From assembly GCA_013153375.1 (NCBI GenBank), contig JAADEN010000102.1:1-6477 (forward strand): a stretch of DNA of 6,477 nucleotides, read 5' to 3'. The notes under the pieces were generated by a model, which saw only the letters and a program-made list of their open reading frames with translations, did no database searches and had not been told where the DNA came from. Numbering within the stretch: position 1 is the first letter of the stretch; every line of letters starts with the position of its first letter. The position numbers and the translations under genes are program-made. This DNA comes from Chloroflexota bacterium. GTDB lineage: Bacteria > Chloroflexota > Anaerolineae > Anaerolineales > DRMV01. Shown here piece after piece: positions 1 through 4,512 of the stretch.

Positions 1-570
1 GCGGCCCGCTCGGTGCCCGGCGGGTTCGTGATCTGGCGGGCCGGCCAGGGGGACGAAGACTCCTTCGCCTACACCTTCGCCGCGGCCGACCACTGGGCCC
101 TGGCCGACTGCATCGCCATCGTCAGCGCCCGGCCCAAGAGCGTGGGGTCGTCCCAGGGGCACGATCTGGCGGCCACCAGCCCGCTGCAGGCCGCGCGCGT
201 GGCCGACGCGCCCCGTCGTCTGGCCCTGGCGCAAGACGCGATCCTGCGCCGGGATTTCGCGCAACTGGCCGAGGTGGTGGAACTGGACACGCACCTGATG
301 CACGCGGTCATGCAGACCTCGCAGCCGCGGCTGCTGTACTGGCAGGCGGCCAGCCTGGAAGTGATGCACGCGGTGCGGGCCTGGCGGGCCGCGGGCCGTC
401 CCGTGGCCTACACCCTGGACGCGGGGCCCAATGTGCATGTGCTGTGCCCCGCGACCCACGCGGACAGCGTGGCCGCGGATTTGGCCGTGCTGCCCGGCGT
501 GACCGAGGTGCGGGTGGCCACCGTGGGCGGGCCGGCGCGCCTGCTTTCGGACGATACGCCGCGCAACTGA
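1..570 (+). CDS. mvaD: Diphosphomevalonate decarboxylase, C-terminal part (5' truncated by window edge)
   Basis: This cytoplasmic enzyme carries out the ATP-dependent decarboxylation of mevalonate diphosphate to isopentenyl diphosphate, the last step of the classical mevalonate pathway. The frame is open from base 1 and reads AARSVPGGF, which matches the family signature SxxRSxxGG. The Arg at residue 3 of the visible 189 corresponds to the substrate-binding Arg of the yeast enzyme. Further family stretches are DHWALADCIAIVS, VGSSQGH, TSPLQAARV and the late YTLDAGPNVHVL block; the Asp at visible residue 140 is the presumed catalytic base. The usual length is about 320-330 residues, so roughly the first 140 are outside the window. 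The GTG at 13 is internal and should not be taken as the start. The gene ends with TGA, and a GC hairpin follows at once. The family call is secure. The isopentenyl diphosphate presumably feeds isoprenoid synthesis, but no other pathway gene is in view. Confidence 0.95.
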   Translation, partial: AARSVPGGFVIWRAGQGDEDSFAYTFAAADHWALADCIAIVSARPKSVGSSQGHDLAATSPLQAARVADAPRRLALAQDAILRRDFAQLAEVVELDTHLMHAVMQTSQPRLLYWQAASLEVMHAVRAWRAAGRPVAYTLDAGPNVHVLCPATHADSVAADLAVLPGVTEVRVATVGGPARLLSDDTPRN

Positions 571-586
571 CGCGGCCGAGGCCGCG
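571..586 (+). other. GC-rich hairpin directly after the mvaD stop
   Basis: CGCGGCC-GA-GGCCGCG is a perfect inverted repeat (seven-base arms, two-base centre) that starts at the first base after the mvaD stop codon. An A-run follows instead of a T-run, so it is not a textbook intrinsic terminator. It could stabilise the 3' end of the mRNA or act as a weak or factor-assisted terminator. The role is inferred; only the symmetry is seen. Confidence 0.45.
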
Positions 587-639
587 AAAACGACTTCCCG
601 AATATCTGCGGTGCCCGGCCGTTCGCGGAGCCCTTTCCC

Positions 640-667
640 CCACATGTGGAGGTTGGACGAACCAACC
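640..667. repeat. Two adjacent short palindromes in the mvaD-speD intergenic region
   Basis: CCACATGTGG (640-649) is a perfect ten-base palindrome. One base later, GGTTGG-ACGAA-CCAACC (651-667) is a perfect six-base inverted repeat with a five-base centre. Both lie about 25-50 bases upstream of the -35 box of the speD promoter, where activator or repressor sites are often found. No known regulator consensus was recognised, and chance cannot be excluded for sites this short. Confidence 0.35.
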
Positions 668-690
668 CGCGGAAACGAGCGCCTCCGGTC

Positions 691-705
691 TTGTCAAAAT
701 GACAA
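691..705. promoter_or_regulatory. Candidate operator overlapping the -35 box
   Basis: TTGTCA-AAA-TGACAA is a perfect inverted repeat with six-base arms and a three-base centre. Its left arm is the -35 box itself, so a dimeric protein bound here would block RNA polymerase. The symmetry is seen directly. Its role as an operator for control of polyamine synthesis is inferred, and no regulator gene is present in the window. Confidence 0.5.
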
Positions 706-719
706 ACCGCGGTTATACT
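691..719 (+). promoter_or_regulatory. Sigma70-type promoter of the speD-bpsA operon
   Basis: The -35 box TTGTCA (691-696) and -10 box TATACT (714-719) are separated by exactly 17 bases. Each matches the housekeeping consensus at five of six positions. Transcription would start near 726, giving a leader of about 60 bases before speD. The local base composition is clearly more AT-rich than the flanking genes, as expected for a promoter. No start site has been mapped, but this is the best-formed promoter in the window. Confidence 0.8.
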
Positions 720-737
720 GTGCAGTCACCTTCCCAA

Positions 738-750
738 GTACACGGTGTAC
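738..750. promoter_or_regulatory. Second candidate operator in the speD leader
   Basis: GTACAC-G-GTGTAC is a perfect inverted repeat with six-base arms around one base. It lies about 12-24 bases downstream of the predicted start of transcription, a common place for repressor roadblock sites. Its half-site differs from that of the palindrome over the -35 box, which suggests two different regulators if both are real. The arms could also form a tight RNA hairpin. Function is inferred. Confidence 0.4.
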
Positions 751-786
751 GCGGGCGGGTTCATCCTATTGCCACAAGGAGGGGCC

Positions 787-1230
787 ATGCTCAGCACCGT
801 TCTCCCTGTCCAAACGGCGCAGTCTCGCGCCGTGTTGTCGTCTCAAAACGCCGCTGCTCTCCCGCGCCCGGCCTGGAACCCAGGGCCGGGTGTTGTTGTG
901 GGGCGGCACATCATCGCCGACCTGTACGGCGTGGCGCCCGAGTTGATCTCCCGCCGTGAGACCGTCGAGGCCATCCTCGACGAGGTGGTGCGGGAGGCCC
1001 GCCTGACCGAGGAAGGCCGGGCGTACAAGCAGTTCGAGCCCTACGGGGTCACGGGCGTTGTGCTCCTGGCCGAGAGCCACCTGGCCATTCACACCTGGCC
1101 GGAACACGGGCTGGTCAACCTGGATGTGTTCACCTGCGGCGAGCCCGAGCAGGCCGACGAGGCTTTTCGGCTACTGCTGGAGAAGTTCCGGCCTCAGTCG
1201 TACCGCCATGTGATCATGGACCGGGGGTAA
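787..1230 (+). CDS. speD: S-adenosylmethionine decarboxylase proenzyme (prokaryotic class)
   Basis: SpeD converts S-adenosylmethionine to decarboxylated AdoMet, the aminopropyl donor for polyamine synthesis, in the cytoplasm. It is made as a proenzyme that cleaves itself to form a pyruvoyl group. In the 147-residue product the hallmark AESHLAIHTWPEHG is at 95-108. Cleavage is expected between Glu96 and Ser97, with Ser97 becoming the pyruvoyl group. His102 and Cys117 (in DVFTCG) match the catalytic His and Cys of the Thermotoga maritima enzyme. The start at 787 is chosen because AAGGAGG (776-782) precedes it; an in-frame GTG at 745 lacks this. The conserved domain begins only at GRH (39-41), so about 34 Ala/Pro-rich residues precede it, longer than usual. 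A GTG at 898 would give the family's normal N-terminus but has a weaker ribosome site. It is followed three bases later by bpsA, so the two are almost surely one operon. Confidence 0.95.
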   Translation: MLSTVLPVQTAQSRAVLSSQNAAALPRPAWNPGPGVVVGRHIIADLYGVAPELISRRETVEAILDEVVREARLTEEGRAYKQFEPYGVTGVVLLAESHLAIHTWPEHGLVNLDVFTCGEPEQADEAFRLLLEKFRPQSYRHVIMDRG

Positions 1231-1233
1231 GTC

Positions 1234-2253
1234 ATGGATCGGTTGGAACGCCAGATGCTGCAAACCCTGAAGGCCGGGCCGCAGAGCGTGTACCGGCTGC
1301 TGGACGCGCAGGACGGCACCCTGCCCGAGTTCTTCGAGCGGTTACAGGCTTTTCAGCAGAAGGGCTGGGTGGCGGTGGAAGGGGGCCAGGCCCGGCTGAC
1401 GCCCGCGGGCCAGGCCGCGGCCGCGGACCTGGTGGCCGCGGGGCCCCTGCGCTGCCCGCACTGCGAGGGTACGGGCTATGTGCTCAGCCCCTTCTTCCAG
1501 CGGGTGCTGGAGGACTACCAAGCCCTGATCGCGGACCGGCCCCAGGCCATCGAGCGCTACGACCAGGGCTACATCAGCCCCGAGGGCGTGGTGCGGCGGG
1601 TGGCCTTCCTGTACGAGCGGGGCGACCTGTACGGCGACATCTTCATTGTAGGCGACGACGACCTGCTCAGCCTGGCCGCCGCGCTCACGGGTATGCCCCG
1701 CCGCGTCGTGGTGGTCGATATTGACGAGCGCCTCATCGCGTTCATCAACCGGGTGGCCCAGGAGCGGGGCTTCCCCGTGGAGGCGCACATCTACGATGTG
1801 CAGCAGGCCTTCCCCGCGGCCTGGCGCGGCCAGTTCGATGTGTTCGTCACCGACCCCGTGGAGACCGTGCCCGGCCTGGAGTTGTTCCTCTCCCGGGGCG
1901 TCTCGACCCTGCGGGGCGTGGGCAGCGCGGGCTACTTCGGCCTGACCACCCTGGAAGCCTCCCGACGCAAGTGGTACACCATCCAGCGCATGATCCACGA
2001 CATGGGCTTCGTGGTCACCGACATCCGCCGGCAGTTCAATGTCTATCCCGACGAGGGCGAGAGCAACTTCTTCCGCTATCAGGAGAAACTGCCCATCGTG
2101 CAGAAGTTGGGCGCGGCGGTGGACTACGACTGGTACAAGTCCGCGCTCTACCGCATCGAAGCCGTGGAGCCCCCGCGGCCCCGGGTGGAAGGGGCGCGCA
2201 TCATCGACGAGCAGGTGTACAAGGACGACGAAAGTTGGGCCACGCCCTACTGA
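1234..2253 (+). CDS. bpsA: N4-bis(aminopropyl)spermidine synthase (branched-chain polyamine synthase)
   Basis: BpsA is an aminopropyltransferase that adds aminopropyl groups from decarboxylated AdoMet to the internal nitrogen of spermidine, giving branched tetra- and penta-amines typical of thermophiles. The 339 residues match the family length. Residues 1-65 look like a winged-helix domain. A CPHC motif follows at 74-77 as a single CxxC. The Rossmann-like catalytic domain contains FIVGDDDLLSLA (G140-D143, the GDD-D/E motif that carries the catalytic Asp in the Thermococcus kodakarensis enzyme), VDIDERLI at 161-168 (cofactor-binding acidic loop), and TDPVETVPGLELFLSRG at 206-222 in place of the D-P-P-E-T type motif. 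The ATG lies three bases after the speD stop, and GGGGGTAAG overlapping that stop is the likely ribosome site, which suggests translational coupling. Linear spermidine synthases lack this architecture. The main uncertainty is which branched product is made. Confidence 0.93.
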   Translation: MDRLERQMLQTLKAGPQSVYRLLDAQDGTLPEFFERLQAFQQKGWVAVEGGQARLTPAGQAAAADLVAAGPLRCPHCEGTGYVLSPFFQRVLEDYQALIADRPQAIERYDQGYISPEGVVRRVAFLYERGDLYGDIFIVGDDDLLSLAAALTGMPRRVVVVDIDERLIAFINRVAQERGFPVEAHIYDVQQAFPAAWRGQFDVFVTDPVETVPGLELFLSRGVSTLRGVGSAGYFGLTTLEASRRKWYTIQRMIHDMGFVVTDIRRQFNVYPDEGESNFFRYQEKLPIVQKLGAAVDYDWYKSALYRIEAVEPPRPRVEGARIIDEQVYKDDESWATPY

Positions 2254-2259
2254 GACGCC

Positions 2260-2289
2260 CAACGCCCCGGTCTCACGGCCGGGGCGTTG
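2260..2289 (+). terminator. Hairpin terminator of the speD-bpsA operon
   Basis: CAACGCCCCGG (2260-2270) and CCGGGGCGTTG (2279-2289) form a perfect eleven-base stem with an eight-base loop, starting seven bases after bpsA ends. The following CGTTTGGGTTTGG has two short T-runs, so the U-tract is weak but on the expected side. The hairpin lies between convergent genes and may also block transcription from the translin side, although no T-run follows it on the - strand. Confidence 0.75.
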
Positions 2290-2331
2290 CGTTTGGGTTT
2301 GGGGGACGGGCTCCGCGCGGGGCCGGGCGGT

Positions 2332-2979
2332 TCAGGTTTCGGCCCCGGCTTCTCGGGGCGGCGCCCAGCGGGCCAGGGCCTGCTCCACCACCTGCAGGCG
2401 CAGGCTCATGGTCAGTTCGCCTCGGGTGCGCTCCAGCAGGCTGCGCGCGATGTCGGTCAGGCGGCGCAGCCCGCCCGTGATCGCGTCGGGATAGTCCAGG
2501 GTCACCAGCAGGCCGTAGATGTCGTCCATGTAGGCCAGGGTGGTCTCGGCCTCGGCCGAGTAGCCGTTGCGCAGGATGTTGAGCACATGGCGGCGCAGTT
2601 CGCCCACGGCCTCGGCCAGGCCGCGCATGAAGGTGTTGTACGGCAGGCCCAGGTCGTCGGGGTCGGGCAGACGACCCTGCCGCAGCAGGCCGAACACGAT
2701 GTTGGCCTCCGCGTATTCCTTGAGCGCGTCCTGCGTATAGCCTGCGTAGTACAGGTCGGGGTAGGGCTCCAGGTCGGCCCGCAGGGTTTGGGCCAGTTCG
2801 TGGGCCTGCTCCAGCAGCGCGCGGGCCTGGGCTTCGTCGTCGCGGTGCACGGCCTGGATGGCGCGCGCACAGTGGCGGATCAAGCGCCGCGTGCGGGCCA
2901 GGGCCTGCTCGCGGGCGGTGTTACGGGCTTCGAAGTCCTGCTGCACTCGTTCGGCCAGGTCGTCCAGCGGTAGCGCCAT
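2332..2979 (-). CDS. Translin/TRAX-family protein
   Basis: Translin and TRAX are all-helical nucleic-acid-binding proteins that form octameric barrels. With catalytic TRAX subunits they act as the C3PO ribonuclease in eukaryotes, where roles in RNA interference and pre-tRNA processing are known. The 215-residue product shows the family blocks in order: DFEARNTAREQALARTRRLIRHC (about 15-37), LKEYAEANIVF (86-96), the AVGELRR block (124-130), LAYMDDIYGLLVTLDYPDA (148-166) and GLRRLTDIARSLLERTRGEL (170-189). Glu88 and Glu91 (ExxE) and Asp152 or Asp153 occupy places comparable to the acidic catalytic residues of TRAX, so it may be a nuclease; this is inference. The start is set by AAGGAGAG at 2986-2993, which lies inside the end of the upstream DUF3467 gene. 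That gene stops only three bases before this start, so the two should be co-translated. Bacterial members are uncommon and I know of no established role. Confidence 0.88.
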   Translation of the reverse strand: MALPLDDLAERVQQDFEARNTAREQALARTRRLIRHCARAIQAVHRDDEAQARALLEQAHELAQTLRADLEPYPDLYYAGYTQDALKEYAEANIVFGLLRQGRLPDPDDLGLPYNTFMRGLAEAVGELRRHVLNILRNGYSAEAETTLAYMDDIYGLLVTLDYPDAITGGLRRLTDIARSLLERTRGELTMSLRLQVVEQALARWAPPREAGAET

Positions 2980-2982
2980 GCG

Positions 2983-3354
2983 TCACTCTCCTTGGTCGTC
3001 AGTGTCGTCGGCATTCGTCTGGGTTCCATCGGTGTCGTCGGTGGGCGGGGGACGGAAGAGCAGTTCGGCCAGGGAAGGCTGTCCCGCGCCCGGCAGGGTG
3101 ATTTCCCCAAAAGTGGCTTCGTAGCGGGTCAGGTTCTCGGTGAGCGCGCGGTGCAACAATTTGAGGGCCACGGGCGAGACGATGACCCGCGCCACCACCC
3201 GCGCGGCCGGGTCGCCGGGCAGCAGCCGGGCGAAGTCCAGGATGAACTCCGAGGGCGTGTGCGCGATGCGCACCAGGTTGCTGAACACCGGCTCCAGGTC
3301 GGCAGGAAGCCGAAACTCCATTCGGAACCGGGGCCGCTGAGGGGTTTGGGGCAT
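2983..3354 (-). CDS. DUF3467 family protein with acidic C-terminal tail
   Basis: This small protein (123 residues) has no established function. The recognisable core runs from FRLPADLEPVFSNLVRIAHTP (about 14-34) through SEFILDFARLLPG (35-47) and ARVVARVIVSPVALKLLHRAL (51-71) to NLTRYEATFGEI (74-85), matching the DUF3467 pattern as I know it. Residues 101-123 are a Pro-, Thr- and Asp-rich tail with the unit DDTD repeated, probably disordered. No signal peptide or membrane segment is visible, so it is probably cytoplasmic. The ATG at 3354 is preceded by GGGAGG six bases upstream; an internal Met at residue 12 is a less likely start. The gene stops three bases before the translin gene, whose ribosome site lies inside its last codons. 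It starts 26 bases after surE. A shared task with the translin protein is inferred from this arrangement only. Confidence 0.82.
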   Translation of the reverse strand: MPQTPQRPRFRMEFRLPADLEPVFSNLVRIAHTPSEFILDFARLLPGDPAARVVARVIVSPVALKLLHRALTENLTRYEATFGEITLPGAGQPSLAELLFRPPPTDDTDGTQTNADDTDDQGE

Positions 3355-3380
3355 ACCGCGCCTCCCGGGAAGGTGCGTTC

Positions 3381-4199
3381 CTACGGATATAAGGAGATTA
3401 TACCAGCATCCATTCCCTCGCGCAGCCAGCCTTCGACCTGGGGCCGGGGCGGCCAGGCGGTCAGATCCAGGCTCAGGGGCGCGACCGCGACCTGCCGCAG
3501 CACCTGCAGGGTGTACGCGTCGCTGTCAGGCTCGAAGACCTGCTCGGGATGCGGCCAGCGCCGATAGCCGGGTACGCCCTCCGCGCTGGGCACCACCTGA
3601 TAGTAGCGGCGGCGGCTCACGCGCGTCACCCGCCAGGGCGTGGTCGGCGTCGCGTCCGCGGGGACATCGATCTTGAGGATGTCCACCCCGGGGGGCAGGC
3701 CGCGCGCCAGCACCGCGCGGGCAAAACGCGCCGCGAAGTGCGCGGCCACCGAGAAGTCCAGCGCGGGCGCGTGCGCGTTGTGGTGTTCGTAGTCGGCCTC
3801 CAGGGAGACGGCCAGCGCGGGCACGCCCGACGCGGCGGCTTCCAGGGCCGCGCCCACCGTGCCCGAGATGGTGACCCCGCTGCCCACATTCTCGCCCGCG
3901 TTGATGCCCGAGACCACCAGCGCGGGCCGCTGGGGGAGCAGTTGGTACAGGGCCACCAGCACCGTTTGCGCGGGGGTGCCGTCCACCGCGTACGCGGGCA
4001 CCTGCGCGCCCGCGACGGGCACGGTGTGGCGGGTGATATGGCCGCTCAGATCGCTGAACATGCAGCGACCCGCGCCGGTCCATTGGCGGGCCGGCGCGAC
4101 GATGTGCACCTCGGCCCACGGGGCCAGGGCCTCCGCGACCGCGTGCAGGCCGGGCGATTGGATACCGTCGTCGTTGGTGACTAAGACCAGGGGGCGCAT
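3381..4199 (-). CDS. surE: SurE-type 5'/3'-nucleotidase
   Basis: SurE is a metal-dependent phosphatase that removes phosphate from nucleoside monophosphates and some short polyphosphates. The 272-residue product begins with LVLVTNDDGIQSPGL (4-18); Asp10 and Asp11 are the expected metal ligands. It also has YAVDGTPAQTV (70-80) and VSGINAGENVGSG (96-108) with the metal-binding Asn100, followed by TISGTVGAALEA (110-121). The third metal-site segment is unusual: the common APDRxxSGxS reads APARQWTGAG (35-44), so the usual Ser ligand is Thr41 and the usual Asp is Ala. Thr could still coordinate through its hydroxyl. The start has GGAGG a few bases upstream. An intrinsic terminator ending the tRNA unit lies only about 25 bases before the gene, and no separate promoter is visible. 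The Tyr-Pro end is followed closely by the DUF3467 gene on the same strand. The family call is firm; substrate preference is unknown. Confidence 0.93.
   Translation of the reverse strand: MRPLVLVTNDDGIQSPGLHAVAEALAPWAEVHIVAPARQWTGAGRCMFSDLSGHITRHTVPVAGAQVPAYAVDGTPAQTVLVALYQLLPQRPALVVSGINAGENVGSGVTISGTVGAALEAAASGVPALAVSLEADYEHHNAHAPALDFSVAAHFAARFARAVLARGLPPGVDILKIDVPADATPTTPWRVTRVSRRRYYQVVPSAEGVPGYRRWPHPEQVFEPDSDAYTLQVLRQVAVAPLSLDLTAWPPRPQVEGWLREGMDAGIISLYP
3397..3405 (-). promoter_or_regulatory. Extended -10 promoter inside the end of surE
   Basis: On the - strand the sequence reads TGGTATAAT, a perfect TATAAT (3402-3397) with the TG of an extended -10 element. No good -35 hexamer lies 15-18 bases upstream, which extended -10 promoters can tolerate. 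Transcription would start near 3390, about 36 bases before the DUF3467 gene, allowing DUF3467 and translin to be expressed without surE. The motif also encodes the Gly-Ile-Ile near the SurE C-terminus, so it could be coincidental. Confidence 0.55.
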
Positions 4200-4223
4200 A
4201 GGACCTCCAGGTGACGGGGTGGC

Positions 4224-4253
4224 AAAAGGAAAAACGGGCCCAAAGGCCCGTTT
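4224..4253 (-). terminator. Intrinsic terminator after tRNA-Arg, just upstream of surE
   Basis: On the - strand AAACGGGCC and GGCCCGTTT form a perfect nine-base stem with a TTTG loop, followed by TTCCTTTT, so the RNA ends in an almost unbroken U-stretch. It starts ten bases past the mature 3' end of tRNA-Arg and finishes about 25 bases before the surE start codon. It is the best intrinsic terminator in the window. Confidence 0.85.
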
Positions 4254-4262
4254 GGCTTGAGG

Positions 4263-4335
4263 CGCCCTCGCCGCGACTCGAACGCGGGACCTCCTCCTCC
4301 GCAGGGAGGCGCTCTATCCGCTGAGCTACGAGGGC
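4263..4335 (-). tRNA. tRNA-Arg, anticodon GCG
   Basis: The 73-base gene folds as a standard cloverleaf: acceptor GCCCTCG with CGAGGGC, D-stem GCTC with GAGC, anticodon stem CCTCC with GGAGG around loop CTGCGGA, a five-base variable loop, and T-stem CCGCG with CGCGG around TTCGAGT. The anticodon at positions 34-36 is GCG, reading CGC (and CGU by wobble). Most bacteria read these codons with an ACG anticodon edited to inosine, so this is uncommon. The 3' end reads G then CCT, so CCA is not encoded and must be added. It lies 16 bases after tRNA-Ser(GCU) and is presumably processed from the same transcript. Confidence 0.95.
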
Positions 4336-4351
4336 GCGCAAAGCAGCCAGG

Positions 4352-4441
4352 CGGGGAGGGCGGGATTCGAACCCGCGGTCGAGGTCTTCCCCCGACAACC
4401 GCTTAGCAGGCGGCCCCAATCGTCCACTCTGGCACCTCCCC
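4352..4441 (-). tRNA. tRNA-Ser, anticodon GCU
   Basis: This is a 90-base class II tRNA. The acceptor is GGGGAGG with CCTCCCC, the D-stem CCA with TGG, and the anticodon stem GCCGC with GCGGT around loop CTGCTAA, giving anticodon GCT. The variable arm GTCGGGG with CCTCGAC is long, as expected for serine tRNAs. The T-arm is GCGGG-TTCGAAT-CCCGC. It reads AGC and AGU codons. The discriminator is G, as in serine tRNAs, and the next bases are CCT, so CCA is not encoded. Confidence 0.96.
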
Positions 4442-4445
4442 CGGT

Positions 4446-4490
4446 GCGCCCTCTATTGTACCACAAATGCGCGATTTGCAAAGAGGGCGC
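4446..4490. repeat. Perfect inverted repeat enclosing the tRNA-Ser(GCU) promoter
   Basis: GCGCCCTCT (4446-4454) and AGAGGGCGC (4482-4490) are perfect nine-base inverted repeats 27 bases apart, and the space between them holds the -10 box and all but one base of the -35 box. A second nested repeat, CAAAT (4464-4468) with ATTTG (4474-4478), lies inside the spacer. Eight bases of the outer arms also form the outer end of the nearby tRNA-Arg acceptor stem. Confidence 0.5.
4455..4482 (-). promoter_or_regulatory. Promoter of the tRNA-Ser(GCU)/tRNA-Arg unit
   Basis: On the - strand TTTGCA (4482-4477) and TACAAT (4460-4455) are separated by 16 bases. Transcription should start near 4448, seven bases before the tRNA 5' end. 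The -10 box is identical to that of the other tRNA-Ser promoter in this window. The -35 match is moderate. Confidence 0.65.
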
Positions 4491-4494
4491 GGGG

Positions 4495-4512
4495 CAAAAC
4501 GCGGCACCCGCG
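4495..4512 (-). terminator. Weak candidate terminator after tRNA-Ser(UGA)
   Basis: On the - strand CGCGG-GTG-CCGCG is followed by TTTTG. The stem is only five base pairs and the T-run four bases, so termination is uncertain. It lies about 55 bases past the mature tRNA-Ser(UGA) 3' end and before the next tRNA promoter, where a terminator would be expected. Weak termination would let all three tRNAs share a transcript. Confidence 0.35.

Noticed and set aside
745..786. Longer SpeD start at GTG 745
   Set aside because: It has no ribosome site, lies inside the palindrome at 738-750, and the ATG at 787 has a strong AAGGAGG just before it.
571..786. A small gene in the mvaD-speD intergenic region
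   Set aside because: Open frames there are extensions of shadow frames with no ribosome site of note, and the region is better explained as regulatory.
1342..2262. Long open frame on the - strand opposite bpsA (306 codons)
   Set aside because: It is antisense to a clearly recognisable BpsA, has His/Gly/Val-rich low-complexity content with no family motif, and is typical of GC-rich shadows.
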